Below, one piece after another: positions 7,758 to 16,521 of a DNA stretch of 64,000 nucleotides. Every line of letters starts with the position of its first letter. The stretch's first letter is position 1. The stretch comes from Solwaraspora sp. WMMD1047 (GTDB lineage Bacteria > Actinomycetota > Actinomycetes > Mycobacteriales > Micromonosporaceae), in the NCBI RefSeq assembly GCF_029626155.1, contig NZ_JARUBL010000001.1, positions 4,196,501-4,260,500 on the forward strand. The letters run 5' to 3'. Below the pieces are notes generated by a model. The model was given only the letters and a program-made list of their open reading frames with translations. It was not told the DNA's origin and did no database searches. The position numbers were made by a program, and so were the translations under genes.

Positions 7758-7845
7758 CCGCCCGGAGCCGCCCCGCCGGGGTGAAACCGGGGCAGACCCG
7801 GCGCCGCTGGCGCTCGGCGACCGATCAGTGCACCATTGACCGGCC

Positions 7846-10368
7846 ATGACGCTCACCGCACAGCTGCCCGGCAGCGCCGATCCCGATTCCCTCTTCGACG
7901 CCTTCGCCGGCTGGGCCAAGGAACAGGGGCTCGACCTCTATCCGCACCAGGAAGAGGCGCTGATCGAGATCGTCTCCGGTGCCAACGTCATCCTCAGCAC
8001 CCCCACCGGCTCGGGTAAGTCCCTGGTCGCCACCGGGGCGCACTTCGCGGCGCTGGCGGCCGACCGGTCCGACTCCCCCACCGGCTGCCGGTCGTTCTAC
8101 ACCGCGCCGATCAAGGCGCTGGTGTCGGAGAAGTTCTTCGCCCTCTGCGAGGTCTTCGGCGCCGAGAACGTCGGCATGCTGACCGGCGACGCCAGCGTCA
8201 ACGAGACCGCCCCGATCATCTGCTGCACCGCCGAGATCCTGGCCAACATGGCGCTGCGCGACGGCGCCCGCGCCGACGTCGGCCTGGTGATCATGGACGA
8301 GTTCCACTTCTACGCCGAGCCGGACCGGGGCTGGGCCTGGCAGGTGCCCCTGATCGAGCTGCCGCAGGCGCAGTTCGTGCTGATGTCGGCCACCCTCGGC
8401 GACGTCACCCGGTTCATCGACGACCTGACCCGGCGTACCGGGCGGACCACCGCCGTGGTCAAGTCCGCGCAGCGGCCGGTCCCGCTGATGTTCACCTACG
8501 CCACCACGCCGCTGCACGAGACCCTGGAGGAGCTGCTCAGCACCCACCAGGCCCCGGTCTACGTGGTGCACTTCACCCAGGCGGCGGCCCTGGAACGCGC
8601 CCAGGCGCTGATGAGCGTCAACGTCTGCAGCCGGGCCGAGAAGGACGCCATCGCCGAGCTGATCGGCAACTTCCGGTTCACCGCCGGCTTCGGGCGTACC
8701 CTGTCCCGGCTCGTCCGGCATGGCATCGGCGTACACCACGCCGGGATGCTGCCCAAGTACCGTCGGCTGGTCGAGACCCTGGCGCAGGCCGGCCTGCTGA
8801 AGGTCATCTGCGGCACCGACACCCTCGGCGTCGGCATCAACGTGCCGATCCGCACCGTCCTGTTCACCGCGTTGTCCAAGTACGACGGCGTGCGTACCCG
8901 GTTGCTCAAGGCCCGCGAGTTCCACCAGATCGCCGGCCGGGCCGGCCGGGCCGGCTACGACACCATGGGCACCGTCGTCGTGCAGGCCCCCGAGCACGTC
9001 ATCGAGAACGAGAAGGCGCTGGCCAAGGCGGGCGACGACCCCAAGAAACGGCGCAAGGTGGTACGCAGGAAGCCGCCCGAGGGGTCGATCGGCTGGGGAC
9101 GACCCACCTTCGACCGGCTGGTCGAAGCCGAACCGGAGCCGCTGACCTCCAGCTTCGCGGTCAGCCACTCGATGCTGCTCAACGTCATCGGTCGGCCCGG
9201 CGACGCGTTCGCCGCCATGCGGCACCTGCTCACCGACAACCACGAGGACCGGGCCGCGCAGCGCCGGCACATCCGGCGGGCGATCGCCATCTACCGGGCG
9301 CTGCTGGCCGGCGGGGTGGTCGAGCGGCTGCCCGAGCCGGACGCCGAGGGCCGCTCGGTGCGGCTCACCGTCGACCTGCAGCTCGACTTCGCGCTCAACC
9401 AGCCGTTGTCGCCGTTCGCGCTGGCCGCCATCGAACTGCTGGACGCCGAGTCGCCGACCTACCCGCTCGACGTGCTCTCGGTCATCGAGTCCACCCTGGA
9501 CGATCCACGGCAGATCCTGTCGGCGCAGCAGTTCAAGGCCCGCGGCGAGGCGGTCGCGGCGATGAAGGCCGAGGGCATCGAGTACGAGGCCCGCCTCGAA
9601 CTGCTCACCGAGGTGACCCACCCGAAGCCGCTGGCCGAGCTGCTCGACGCCGCGTACGAGATGTACCGGCAGGGGCATCCGTGGGTGGCCGACTACGAGC
9701 TGCGCCCCAAGGCCGTGGTCCGCGACATGTACGAGCGCGCGATGACCTTCGTCGAGTACGTCAACTTCTACGGGCTGTCCCGCTCCGAAGGGCTGGTGCT
9801 GCGCTACCTGGCCGACGCGTTCAAGGCGTTGCGGCAGACCGTGCCGCCCGACGCCAAGACCGACGAGCTGATCGACCTGATCGAGTGGCTGGGCGAGCTG
9901 GTCCGGCAGGTCGACTCCAGCCTGATCGACGAGTGGGAGCGGCTGCGTAACCCGGCCGCCGAGGGCGTCGAGCAGGTGCTCGACGAGCGGCCACCGGCGG
10001 TCACGGCCAACCTGCGGGCGTTCCGGGTGCTGGTACGCAACGCGCTGTTCCGGCGGGTGGAGCTGGCCGCGCTGCGCCGCTGGGACGAGCTGGGCGCACT
10101 CGACGCCGACTCCGGCTGGACCGCCGACGACTGGGCCGACGCGCTGGAGCCGTACTTCGAGGCGTACGACGATCTGGGCACCGGGCCGGCGGCGCGCGGG
10201 CCGGCGCTGCTGATGATCGACCAGCAGCGGGACCGGTGGCTGGTGCGGCAGATCTTCGACGACCCGGACGGCGACCACGACTGGGGCATCAGCGCCGAGG
10301 TCGACCTGGCCGCCTCGGACGCGGCCGGCGAGGCGGTGCTGCGGATCACCGACGTCGGCCAACTCTGA
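7846..10368 (+). CDS. DEAD/DEAH-box helicase with DUF3516
   Basis: The 840-residue ATP-dependent helicase probably acts on RNA. The N-terminal half carries Walker A PTGSGKS (residues 53-59), motif II DEFH (151-154) in VIMDEFHFYAEPDRG, motif III SAT (181-183) and motif VI HQIAGRAGRAG. The C-terminal half matches the DUF3516 region found in actinobacterial helicases related to the Ski2/HelY group. A 25-residue basic insert (AKAGDDPKKRRKVVRRKPPEG) follows motif VI and could touch nucleic acid. The ATG at 7846 is followed directly by the conserved SLFDAFAGWAKEQGL start. Its substrate in actinomycetes is not established. Confidence 0.9.
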   Translation: MTLTAQLPGSADPDSLFDAFAGWAKEQGLDLYPHQEEALIEIVSGANVILSTPTGSGKSLVATGAHFAALAADRSDSPTGCRSFYTAPIKALVSEKFFALCEVFGAENVGMLTGDASVNETAPIICCTAEILANMALRDGARADVGLVIMDEFHFYAEPDRGWAWQVPLIELPQAQFVLMSATLGDVTRFIDDLTRRTGRTTAVVKSAQRPVPLMFTYATTPLHETLEELLSTHQAPVYVVHFTQAAALERAQALMSVNVCSRAEKDAIAELIGNFRFTAGFGRTLSRLVRHGIGVHHAGMLPKYRRLVETLAQAGLLKVICGTDTLGVGINVPIRTVLFTALSKYDGVRTRLLKAREFHQIAGRAGRAGYDTMGTVVVQAPEHVIENEKALAKAGDDPKKRRKVVRRKPPEGSIGWGRPTFDRLVEAEPEPLTSSFAVSHSMLLNVIGRPGDAFAAMRHLLTDNHEDRAAQRRHIRRAIAIYRALLAGGVVERLPEPDAEGRSVRLTVDLQLDFALNQPLSPFALAAIELLDAESPTYPLDVLSVIESTLDDPRQILSAQQFKARGEAVAAMKAEGIEYEARLELLTEVTHPKPLAELLDAAYEMYRQGHPWVADYELRPKAVVRDMYERAMTFVEYVNFYGLSRSEGLVLRYLADAFKALRQTVPPDAKTDELIDLIEWLGELVRQVDSSLIDEWERLRNPAAEGVEQVLDERPPAVTANLRAFRVLVRNALFRRVELAALRRWDELGALDADSGWTADDWADALEPYFEAYDDLGTGPAARGPALLMIDQQRDRWLVRQIFDDPDGDHDWGISAEVDLAASDAAGEAVLRITDVGQL

Positions 10369-10515
10369 CTCGCCCGTTCATTGCCGGGTTGACCCGTCCC
10401 CGGTAACGATCCGCCACTGTCGGCATATCGACGGCCTTCCCGGAGTGTCCGCGGTGTCCTTATGGTGGAGGACCGGCAGAGCCGAGCCGGCCGAGTTGGG
10501 ACAGGGGATGCCGTT

Positions 10516-11502
10516 GTGCGTGGGCAGCTGCTGGCGACCACCCAGGACAAGCCACCGGCTGAGCGGCTGGCCTACTGGAACGAGTTGATGGCCACCTCGC
10601 TGGGGCTGATGAACGTGCGGAGCGAGAATCCCGACGAGTTCATCGCTTCGGTGCGCACGACAAACCTGGGCGCGCTGAACCTCGCGCTGCACCGGTTCCC
10701 GTCGCTGCGCGTCACCCGGAGCCGGTCGATGGTCCGGCCGTCCGACCCCGACCTCTTCCTGATCAACCTGACGCTACGCGGCGGCGGCGTCATCCAGCAG
10801 GCCCGCAACCGTTGCGTCGCGAGGGTCGGCCAGCTCAGCGCCTTCGACTCGTCGACGCCACACGAGATCGACTACGTCGAGGGCGAGGGTGGCACGGACA
10901 GTACGGCGCTGACCCTGCAGATCCCCCGCGCCCTCCTGCCGGTCCGTCCCGACCTGGTCAAGCGGCTCTACGCGACCTGCCTGACGCCGGAGCCACAGGG
11001 CGTCGGCGCGGTGCTCATCAGCCACCTGGTGGCGGTCGCCCGGCACGCCCACCAGCTCCGGCCGGAGGACGCGACCCGGCTCGGGGGCATCACCCTCGAC
11101 CTGGTGGCGGCGACCATCGCGCACCGGCTTGATCGGGAGGCCGACCTTCCGCCGGACACCCGGCAGGCGGTCACGTACCGGCAGGTGCTGGCTTTCATCG
11201 AGGCCCACCTCGCCGGTCCGGAGCTGACGCCCGCGTCGATCGCTGCGGCACACCATGTTTCGGTGCGTAGCCTGTATCGGCTGTTCGCCGCCGAGGGCCG
11301 GACCGTGGCCGGATGGATCCGGCACCGGCGGCTCGACCGCTGCCGGCGTGATCTCGCCGACCCCCGGTTGGCCGGCCAGCCGATCCACGCGGTGGCCGCC
11401 CGGTGGGGCTTCACCGACAGCGCGCACTTCACCCGGCTCTTCACCGCCGCGGTGGGCATGGGTCCGCTGGCCTACCGGCAGGACCAGCACCTGATCCGGT
11501 GA
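10516..11502 (+). CDS. AraC-family transcriptional regulator
   Basis: The protein has about 328 residues. The N-terminal part (PPAERLAYWNEL to about residue 170) matches the AraC_binding_2 type sensory domain. The C-terminal 100 residues form the double helix-turn-helix: LTPASIAAAHHVSVRSLYRLF followed by IHAVAARWGFTDSAHFTRLF and a closing GMGPLAYR. The start is uncertain: an ATG at 10462 is in frame, but the GTG at 10516 has AGGGG at a better distance and gives the usual length. It stands alone between the helicase and a convergent DUF4386 gene, so its ligand and targets cannot be guessed. Confidence 0.88.
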   Translation: MRGQLLATTQDKPPAERLAYWNELMATSLGLMNVRSENPDEFIASVRTTNLGALNLALHRFPSLRVTRSRSMVRPSDPDLFLINLTLRGGGVIQQARNRCVARVGQLSAFDSSTPHEIDYVEGEGGTDSTALTLQIPRALLPVRPDLVKRLYATCLTPEPQGVGAVLISHLVAVARHAHQLRPEDATRLGGITLDLVAATIAHRLDREADLPPDTRQAVTYRQVLAFIEAHLAGPELTPASIAAAHHVSVRSLYRLFAAEGRTVAGWIRHRRLDRCRRDLADPRLAGQPIHAVAARWGFTDSAHFTRLFTAAVGMGPLAYRQDQHLIR

Positions 11503-11710
11503 ACGTGTCGCTGGCACCGGTAGTCAATCGGTTGGCAGGCAGGTCCAATGACGAGATCTGGCCGATGGCTGATGCTTGACCCGGCGGTGGAGCCACGGCC
11601 TCGGGGGACGTGGCTCCGCCGCCGGGCGACGGAACGCTCCGCCACGGCACCGGCGCGCGTTCCGTCGACCCCGCGTTCACCCCTACCTGCCCCGGGCCGC
11701 TGACGGCCGT

Positions 11711-12418
11711 TCACCGCACCGCAGGCACCGGCTCCTCCGCGGCGGCGGGCGCGTTCCCGGGTGCCGTGCGGCGTACGCCCCGGATGAGCAGGTAGCCGAT
11801 CATCCAGAGCTCCCCCACGGTGGCGGGGATCACCAGCGCTTCGACGATCACCGCAGCGTCCGGGGTGAGGTAGCGCAGGAAGCTGCTGAGCAGGTAGCCG
11901 ACCCCGCCGGCGACGAGTATCCAGCCGAGCGCGGCGGGCATCCAGCCGGACCGCAGCACGCACCAGCCCATCGGGATCAGCCACAGGCCGAAGAAGATGC
12001 CGCCCACTCCCCACAGGTTGTTGCTCATCAGATAGAGCAGTTGCACGTTCGCCGCCGGGTCGCCGACCGGATCGGCGGCGAGTTCGACGGCGGTGCCGGT
12101 CAGGGCCGCGCTGACCAGGATCGCGATGGCGTTGACCAGGCCGAAGACGGCGATGCCGGCGGCCGGGAACGGGTCCGCGGCGCGGAAGAGCCGGTAGAAC
12201 CACGCGGCGGCGAACGCCTGGGCGACGACGGTGGCGAGCTCCAGCGCCACCCCGAGCCGGGCGAGCGAGCCGTGCTCGACCAGGTTGGCCAGGGTCGCGG
12301 CCGGGTCGTCGGCCACGAAGATCCGGGACCGGATCAGCAGGAAGCCGAGCCCACCGGCGATGCCGAGGGCGAGATACCACAGTCCGGTCACCCGGGCGGT
12401 ACGGATCAGGGGGTGCAT
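11711..12418 (-). CDS. DUF4386 membrane protein
   Basis: The 235-residue integral membrane protein has about six or seven predicted helices. It begins MHPLIRTARVTGLWYLALGIAGGLGFLLIRS and contains SNNLWGVGGIFFGLWLIPMG, both characteristic of DUF4386. The ATG at 12418 has AGGAG seven bases upstream; the GTG at 12424 is too close to it. The gene diverges from a TetR regulator across an 80-base region containing two operator-like palindromes, so the TetR protein probably represses it. In other actinobacteria such pairs are common but the function of DUF4386 is unknown. Confidence 0.88.
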   Translation of the reverse strand: MHPLIRTARVTGLWYLALGIAGGLGFLLIRSRIFVADDPAATLANLVEHGSLARLGVALELATVVAQAFAAAWFYRLFRAADPFPAAGIAVFGLVNAIAILVSAALTGTAVELAADPVGDPAANVQLLYLMSNNLWGVGGIFFGLWLIPMGWCVLRSGWMPAALGWILVAGGVGYLLSSFLRYLTPDAAVIVEALVIPATVGELWMIGYLLIRGVRRTAPGNAPAAAEEPVPAVR

Positions 12419-12440
12419 CGTCACTCCTCGGTCGAACCAA

Positions 12441-12473
12441 CCTTACGACGTAAGGCAACCATACGTTGTAAGG
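12441..12473. promoter_or_regulatory. Tandem TetR operator candidate
   Basis: CCTTACGACGTAAGG at 12441-12455 is a perfect 7-1-7 palindrome. A second copy, CCATACGTTGTAAGG at 12459-12473, matches it at 12 of 15 positions, with centres 18 bases apart. Both lie in the short gap between the divergent DUF4386 and tetR genes, where a TetR repressor would control both directions. Binding by the neighbouring TetR is inferred from position and symmetry. Confidence 0.75.
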
Positions 12474-12498
12474 TCAAGACAAGAGGTGAGATGCGAAA

Positions 12499-13188
12499 AT
12501 GGCGGAGCGGACCTCCCGGCGGCCCTTGAGCCGCGAGCGGGTGCTGACGGCGGCGATCGCCCTCGCCGACGCGGAGGGGATCCAGGCGTTGACGATGCGC
12601 CGGCTCGCCGCCGAACTCGGCGTCGAGGCGATGTCGCTCTATCACCACCTGCCCGGCAAGGAGGCGCTGCTCGACGGCGCCGTCGAGGCGGTGGTCGCCG
12701 AGATCGGCGCCGCCGTCGCACACCCGGACGCCGACGGCGACCCGCACGGCTGGCGCCTCCGGCTACGGCGCCAGTTCTCCGCCGCCCGCCAGGTCATGCT
12801 GCGCCATCCGTGGGCTCCCGCGCTGCTGGGATCGCGCCGCAGCATCCCGGTCGCCGTCTTCGCCTACTACGACGGGATCCTGGCCACGCTGGTCGGCGCC
12901 GGCTTCTCCTACCGGATCGCCCACCGGGCGCTGCACGCCTTCGGCAGCCTCCCGCTCGGGTTCGCCCAGGAGCTGTTCAGCCCGGCAGCGGCCGGCGGGA
13001 GCATGGACGCCGACGCCGCGGAGGCCGACCTGGCCGCGCTGGCCGAGGCGCTGCCCCACCTGACCGCCATGGTGCAGTCCGAGATGCACGCCGCCACCGA
13101 CCCGACGCTCGGCTGGTGCGACAGCCAGACCGAGTTCGAGTTCACCATCGACCTGCTCCTGGACGGACTCGAACGCCACCGCGGATGA
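12499..13188 (+). CDS. TetR-family regulator with TetR/AcrR C-terminal domain
   Basis: The 229-residue repressor has an N-terminal helix-turn-helix (LSRERVLTAAIALADAEGIQALTMRRLAAELGVEAMSLYHHLPGKEALL, residues about 10-58) and a C-terminal TetR_C_1-type ligand domain. The ATG at 12499 is preceded by AGAGGTGAG at 12482-12490, a strong ribosome-binding site. It diverges from the DUF4386 gene across the tandem palindromes, the usual layout for local autorepression. The ligand is unknown. It is convergent with the GrpB gene, 27 bases from that stop. Confidence 0.93.
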   Translation: MAERTSRRPLSRERVLTAAIALADAEGIQALTMRRLAAELGVEAMSLYHHLPGKEALLDGAVEAVVAEIGAAVAHPDADGDPHGWRLRLRRQFSAARQVMLRHPWAPALLGSRRSIPVAVFAYYDGILATLVGAGFSYRIAHRALHAFGSLPLGFAQELFSPAAAGGSMDADAAEADLAALAEALPHLTAMVQSEMHAATDPTLGWCDSQTEFEFTIDLLLDGLERHRG

Positions 13189-13215
13189 CACCGGGCGCGG
13201 CAGTCCCGGCTGCGG

Positions 13216-13761
13216 CTATCGCGGGTCCAGGCCGTGCAACAGCCCTTCGATGAACGGCGCCTTGGCCGCGCGGTAGCGGGGACGATCCTGTGCGTCGGCG
13301 GCCGCGAGGAGCCGCTTGAGCCGTCCGTACTCGGCCGCGTCGGCGGGGTTCTCGCGAAGGTGGTCCCGGAACCTCAGCAGCGACCGCCAGTTCTCCGCAT
13401 CGGCCTCGACGATGTGCAGGTGATGGGTACGCCAGCCGATGTCAGGAAAGCAGAACGACCACTTCCGGGCCGCCTCGTCGCCCGGCTCCGGCGCGTGCGA
13501 CCAGCCGATGCCGGACATCGCCGACCCGAAATCTCCGCCGCGGTAGTCGGGAACCCGGGCCAGCATGTCGATGATCGGCTTGGCCGCCAAACCCGGCACC
13601 GAGGTGCTGCCGATGTGTTCGACCGGACCGGCCAGCCACGGACCGAGGGCGGCCTCGACCCGCGTGCGCTGCCGCTCGAAGGCGGTCGGCCAGTCGCTGT
13701 CGTAGTCGACGATCTCGATCGGATCGCGGCGCCGGCCATCGACCCCAGACTCCTCGGTCAC
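13216..13761 (-). CDS. GrpB family protein (UPF0157)
   Basis: The 181-residue protein contains the family core: PIEIVDYDSDWPTAFERQR, then VEHIGSTSVPGLAAKPIIDML. The GSTSVPGLAAKPIID motif resembles a nucleotidyltransferase GS..D centre. RTHHLHIVE and LRFRDHLRENP in the second half are also diagnostic. The family is predicted to transfer nucleotides, but no bacterial member of this clade has an established substrate. The ATG at 13761 gives the usual length. It is a single-gene unit. Confidence 0.92.
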   Translation of the reverse strand: MTEESGVDGRRRDPIEIVDYDSDWPTAFERQRTRVEAALGPWLAGPVEHIGSTSVPGLAAKPIIDMLARVPDYRGGDFGSAMSGIGWSHAPEPGDEAARKWSFCFPDIGWRTHHLHIVEADAENWRSLLRFRDHLRENPADAAEYGRLKRLLAAADAQDRPRYRAAKAPFIEGLLHGLDPR

Positions 13762-13929
13762 CCGCCCAGACTATCGGCGCACCAACCTCGCAACCGGCCC
13801 CGACGACCCACCGATCAGCAGCCCTGACGAGCCGGATTCCGCTGGGCGAAGCGGCGTGGATCTATTAGAATGGGTGTACTAATTCGGCTCCTGACCTGGG
13901 AGTCCGCCCCTTGATCCGGGAGGACAGCC

Positions 13930-14616
13930 GTGCCCGCGCCCACCTCCGCCGCACCCCCCGCAGCCGCCCCCACGACCACGCCGTCAATGCCCGCCCCGAC
14001 CCCATACGCCACTCTGCTGGGCTTCACCCGCTACGTCGACCGCACCGGCCCGGCCAAGGCCAACTTCGTCGGGAGCCTGCGCAAGCAACGGGCCAGCCGG
14101 TCGGGCTTCAACCCACACGGCCAACTGGTCAAGGCGCTCAAGGCCGACATCGCGTTCCGCACCGGCGGCCGGCACCTCGCCGAGATCGTGACGGTCGTCA
14201 AGCCGCGCTGGCGGCCGCTCTACGAGGCGCTGGTGCCGGGCGCGACCACCTACCTGCGCTCGCTCGGCGAGCCGCCGGCCGCCGCGTTGGCCCAGACCCG
14301 CGACGCCCTCGGCATGGTCGGCGGCCTACCCGTGAAGATCAACCCCCACCTCGGCCTGCGGTACGACGACGGTCACGCCGAGGCGGTCCGCCTGCACTTC
14401 GACGAGTCGCCGCCCAGCGAGGAGGCGGTGCTGGCCACCCTGCACCTGATGGCCCGGCACATGGAGCACGTGCTCCCGCACGCCGAGCCGGTCCTGGTCG
14501 ACCTGCGCCGGGGCGTCGCCCACCGGCGCGACCCGGCGGCCCGCGCCGACCAGATCGAACGGTGGCTGGCCGGCGAGGCCGCAGCCTTCGCGGCGATCTG
14601 GTCCACCCCGGCCTGA
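13930..14616 (+). CDS. Hypothetical actinobacterial protein
   Basis: The 228-residue protein starts at a GTG preceded by GGGAGGAC, an excellent ribosome-binding site. Residues 1-25 are Ala/Pro/Thr-rich and probably disordered. The rest looks soluble and alpha-helical, with GFTRYVDRTGPAKANFVGSL, KADIAFRTGGRHL and a conserved-looking LPVKINPHLGLRYDDGHAEA. I do not recognise a family and see no signal peptide, membrane segment or catalytic motif. An AT-rich island with an ATTAG/CTAAT inverted repeat (13864-13883) lies just upstream and may be its promoter or operator. Confidence 0.7.
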   Translation: MPAPTSAAPPAAAPTTTPSMPAPTPYATLLGFTRYVDRTGPAKANFVGSLRKQRASRSGFNPHGQLVKALKADIAFRTGGRHLAEIVTVVKPRWRPLYEALVPGATTYLRSLGEPPAAALAQTRDALGMVGGLPVKINPHLGLRYDDGHAEAVRLHFDESPPSEEAVLATLHLMARHMEHVLPHAEPVLVDLRRGVAHRRDPAARADQIERWLAGEAAAFAAIWSTPA

Positions 14617-14695
14617 CCCGGTTGGTCCCGGCCGGCCACCGGTCGCCGGCCGGGACCACCCTCGGCGAAGCCGCGCGGCGCGAGGCTTCCAGCGC

Positions 14696-14820
14696 GCGGC
14701 CACAGGGCGGTTCCGCCCACGACGCAAGGCGGTTCCGGGCCGCGCGGCACAGAGCGGCTCCGGGCCGGACGACGCAAGGCGACTCCGAGCCGCACGACGC
14801 AAGGCGGCTACGGCGCGTTC
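14696..14820. repeat. Five imperfect tandem copies of a 25-base repeat
   Basis: Units begin at 14696, 14721, 14746, 14771 and 14796 and share a core like GACGCAAGGCGGTTCCGGGC. The array fills the space between the 3' ends of two convergent genes and runs to the stop codon of the protease gene. Each unit contains a small GC-rich dyad. I see no coding potential in it. Function unknown; it could contribute to termination or be a minisatellite. Confidence 0.75.
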
Positions 14821-16333
14821 AGCCCCGCGCGATGATCTCGCGGGCGGCGGACTCGGCGCGTTCGATCGGGATGGCGAAGCCGATGCCGATCGAGCCGTTG
14901 CCCTCCAGGGTGGCGATGGCGGTGTTCACCCCGATCACCTCACCCCGGGCATTCACCAGCGGACCACCGGAATTGCCCGGGTTGATCGAGGCGTCGGTCT
15001 GGATGGCGCTCTGCCGGTTGCGCCCATCCAGCCGCACCTGGCGCTCCACCGCGCTGACGATGCCGGCGGTGACGCTGCCGGACAGCCCCAGCGGCGAACC
15101 GATCGCCAGCACCGACTCCCCCACCACGATGTTCTCGGTCCGGCCGAGCGGCAACGCCCGCAGCTGCGCGGCCGGGGCGATCCGCAGCACCGCGATGTCG
15201 GTGTTGCGGTTGCGACCGACCAGCTGGGCCGAGATCCGCCGGCCCTCGTTGCTGACCACGGTGATGTCGCCGCCGGAAGCGATCACATGGTCGTTGGTGA
15301 CGATGTGCTGCTCGTCGTCGAGCACGAAACCCGACCCCGACGAGCTCTCGTCGGCGTTGTCCACCTGCACCGACACGACCCCCTGCAGGACCCGTTCGGC
15401 GACGTTCACCCCGGCCCCGGTCAGATTGGCGTTGGCGCCGACGTTGCGGGTCCGCAGCTCGGACGTGGCGAAGTACCAGGACGAGGCGTACCAACCGGCG
15501 CCCGCGCCACCGCCGGTCGCCAGCAGGACCAGCACCAGCCCGGCCAGCAGCAGTCGGCCGGTACGACGCCTGGGGGCCGGTGACTTGCCGTCCCAGACCG
15601 AGCCCGGCGGCAGGTTGGACCGGTGCCGGGAGAAGCCGGCCGCCCCCGGTGGCGCGAGAGGCGCCGGGTAGCCGTCCCACGGCGGCCCGCCGTGCCGGGT
15701 GGACGGCCCGTCCGGCGCCCAGTGATCGTCATCGGCGGCCCGGCCGTCCCCCGCCCACTGACCACCCTGAGCCGACCCGTCGCGGTCGGCCCGGTCCTCG
15801 CGCTCATCACGGTCTGCCCGGTCATCATGGACCGCCCGGTCATCACGGACCGCCCGGTCATCACGGACCGCCCGGTCATCACGGACCGCCCGGTCATCAC
15901 GGACCGCCCGGCTGTCACCGGCCGACGGTTCGGCACGCTCCCACTGGTCGTCGTACGCCGCCTGGCTGTCGCCGGTCGACGGGCCGCGGGTCGACTGGCC
16001 GGAGCGGGTCGACTGGCTGGAGCTGGTGGAGCGGCGGTCGCGGATGGATCGGTTCTCCCACGGCGCCGGCACGTCCCATGGCGCCGGCCCGCCCCGGGGC
16101 GGGAGGTCGGAGCCGGCCAGCTCGGTCGATCGGCTCAACCGGCTGGGATAGCCGAACGGGTCGGGAACCTCGGGCTGGGGCGGCGGGGTGGGGAACCCGG
16201 GTGCCTCGGGCAGGTCCTCGGGGTGGCCGGTCGGGACGGCGAAGGTGCCGGGCAGCGAGAAGCGCGACGGCGGAAGCGGATCGACCGGCGGAATGTCCAG
16301 GTCAGTGCCACTGTCGTCCCACGTCGATCTCAC
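14819..16333 (-). CDS. Membrane-anchored trypsin-like serine protease (S1C, HtrA-like, no PDZ)
   Basis: The 504-residue protein has a long disordered Pro/Asp/Arg-rich cytoplasmic part (1-255), a membrane segment (about 262-283) and an extracytoplasmic protease domain. The catalytic triad is visible: His349 in IVTNDHVIA, Asp379 in NTDIAVLRI and Ser455 in NPGNSGGPL. The chain ends shortly after GIGFAIPI, so the PDZ domain of classical HtrA/DegP is missing. The N-terminal region contains five near-identical RDDRAV hexapeptides (residues 141-171). I chose the GTG at 16333 because GGGGAGG lies five bases upstream; a TTG at 16387 is also in frame. It probably degrades or processes envelope proteins. 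Confidence 0.9.
   Translation of the reverse strand: MRSTWDDSGTDLDIPPVDPLPPSRFSLPGTFAVPTGHPEDLPEAPGFPTPPPQPEVPDPFGYPSRLSRSTELAGSDLPPRGGPAPWDVPAPWENRSIRDRRSTSSSQSTRSGQSTRGPSTGDSQAAYDDQWERAEPSAGDSRAVRDDRAVRDDRAVRDDRAVRDDRAVHDDRADRDEREDRADRDGSAQGGQWAGDGRAADDDHWAPDGPSTRHGGPPWDGYPAPLAPPGAAGFSRHRSNLPPGSVWDGKSPAPRRRTGRLLLAGLVLVLLATGGGAGAGWYASSWYFATSELRTRNVGANANLTGAGVNVAERVLQGVVSVQVDNADESSSGSGFVLDDEQHIVTNDHVIASGGDITVVSNEGRRISAQLVGRNRNTDIAVLRIAPAAQLRALPLGRTENIVVGESVLAIGSPLGLSGSVTAGIVSAVERQVRLDGRNRQSAIQTDASINPGNSGGPLVNARGEVIGVNTAIATLEGNGSIGIGFAIPIERAESAAREIIARG
15821..15912. repeat. 18-base in-frame tandem repeat inside the protease gene
   Basis: The unit CATCACGGACCGCCCGGT occurs about five times in direct succession with only one or two base differences. 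It encodes RDDRAV repeats on the minus strand. The near identity of the DNA copies suggests recent slippage and possible length variation between strains. Confidence 0.85.
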
Positions 16334-16521
16334 CGAGGCCTCCCCACAATCCGACACCGCTCGACCAGACATACGCACCGCAGCCAAAAAGGTGTCAACA
16401 AATCCGGAACTATCTGAGCCAATTTCGGCTCCACCCTCACCGCGCCAAGATCCATGACGGTGGGGGTGACCGGGAACTCAGGGGCGGGGAGGGGGGTGGG
16501 GTGCATATTCTTGGCGGCGTC

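Noticed and set aside
7825-10362. An 845-codon open frame on the minus strand opposite the DUF3516 helicase.
   Set aside because: It mirrors the helicase gene's codon bias; its product is a His/Arg/Gly/Val-rich string without motifs, while the + strand frame has all helicase motifs.
15821-15912. Short regular repeats that could suggest a CRISPR array.
   Set aside because: The repeats are directly adjacent without spacers and are in frame within the protease gene.
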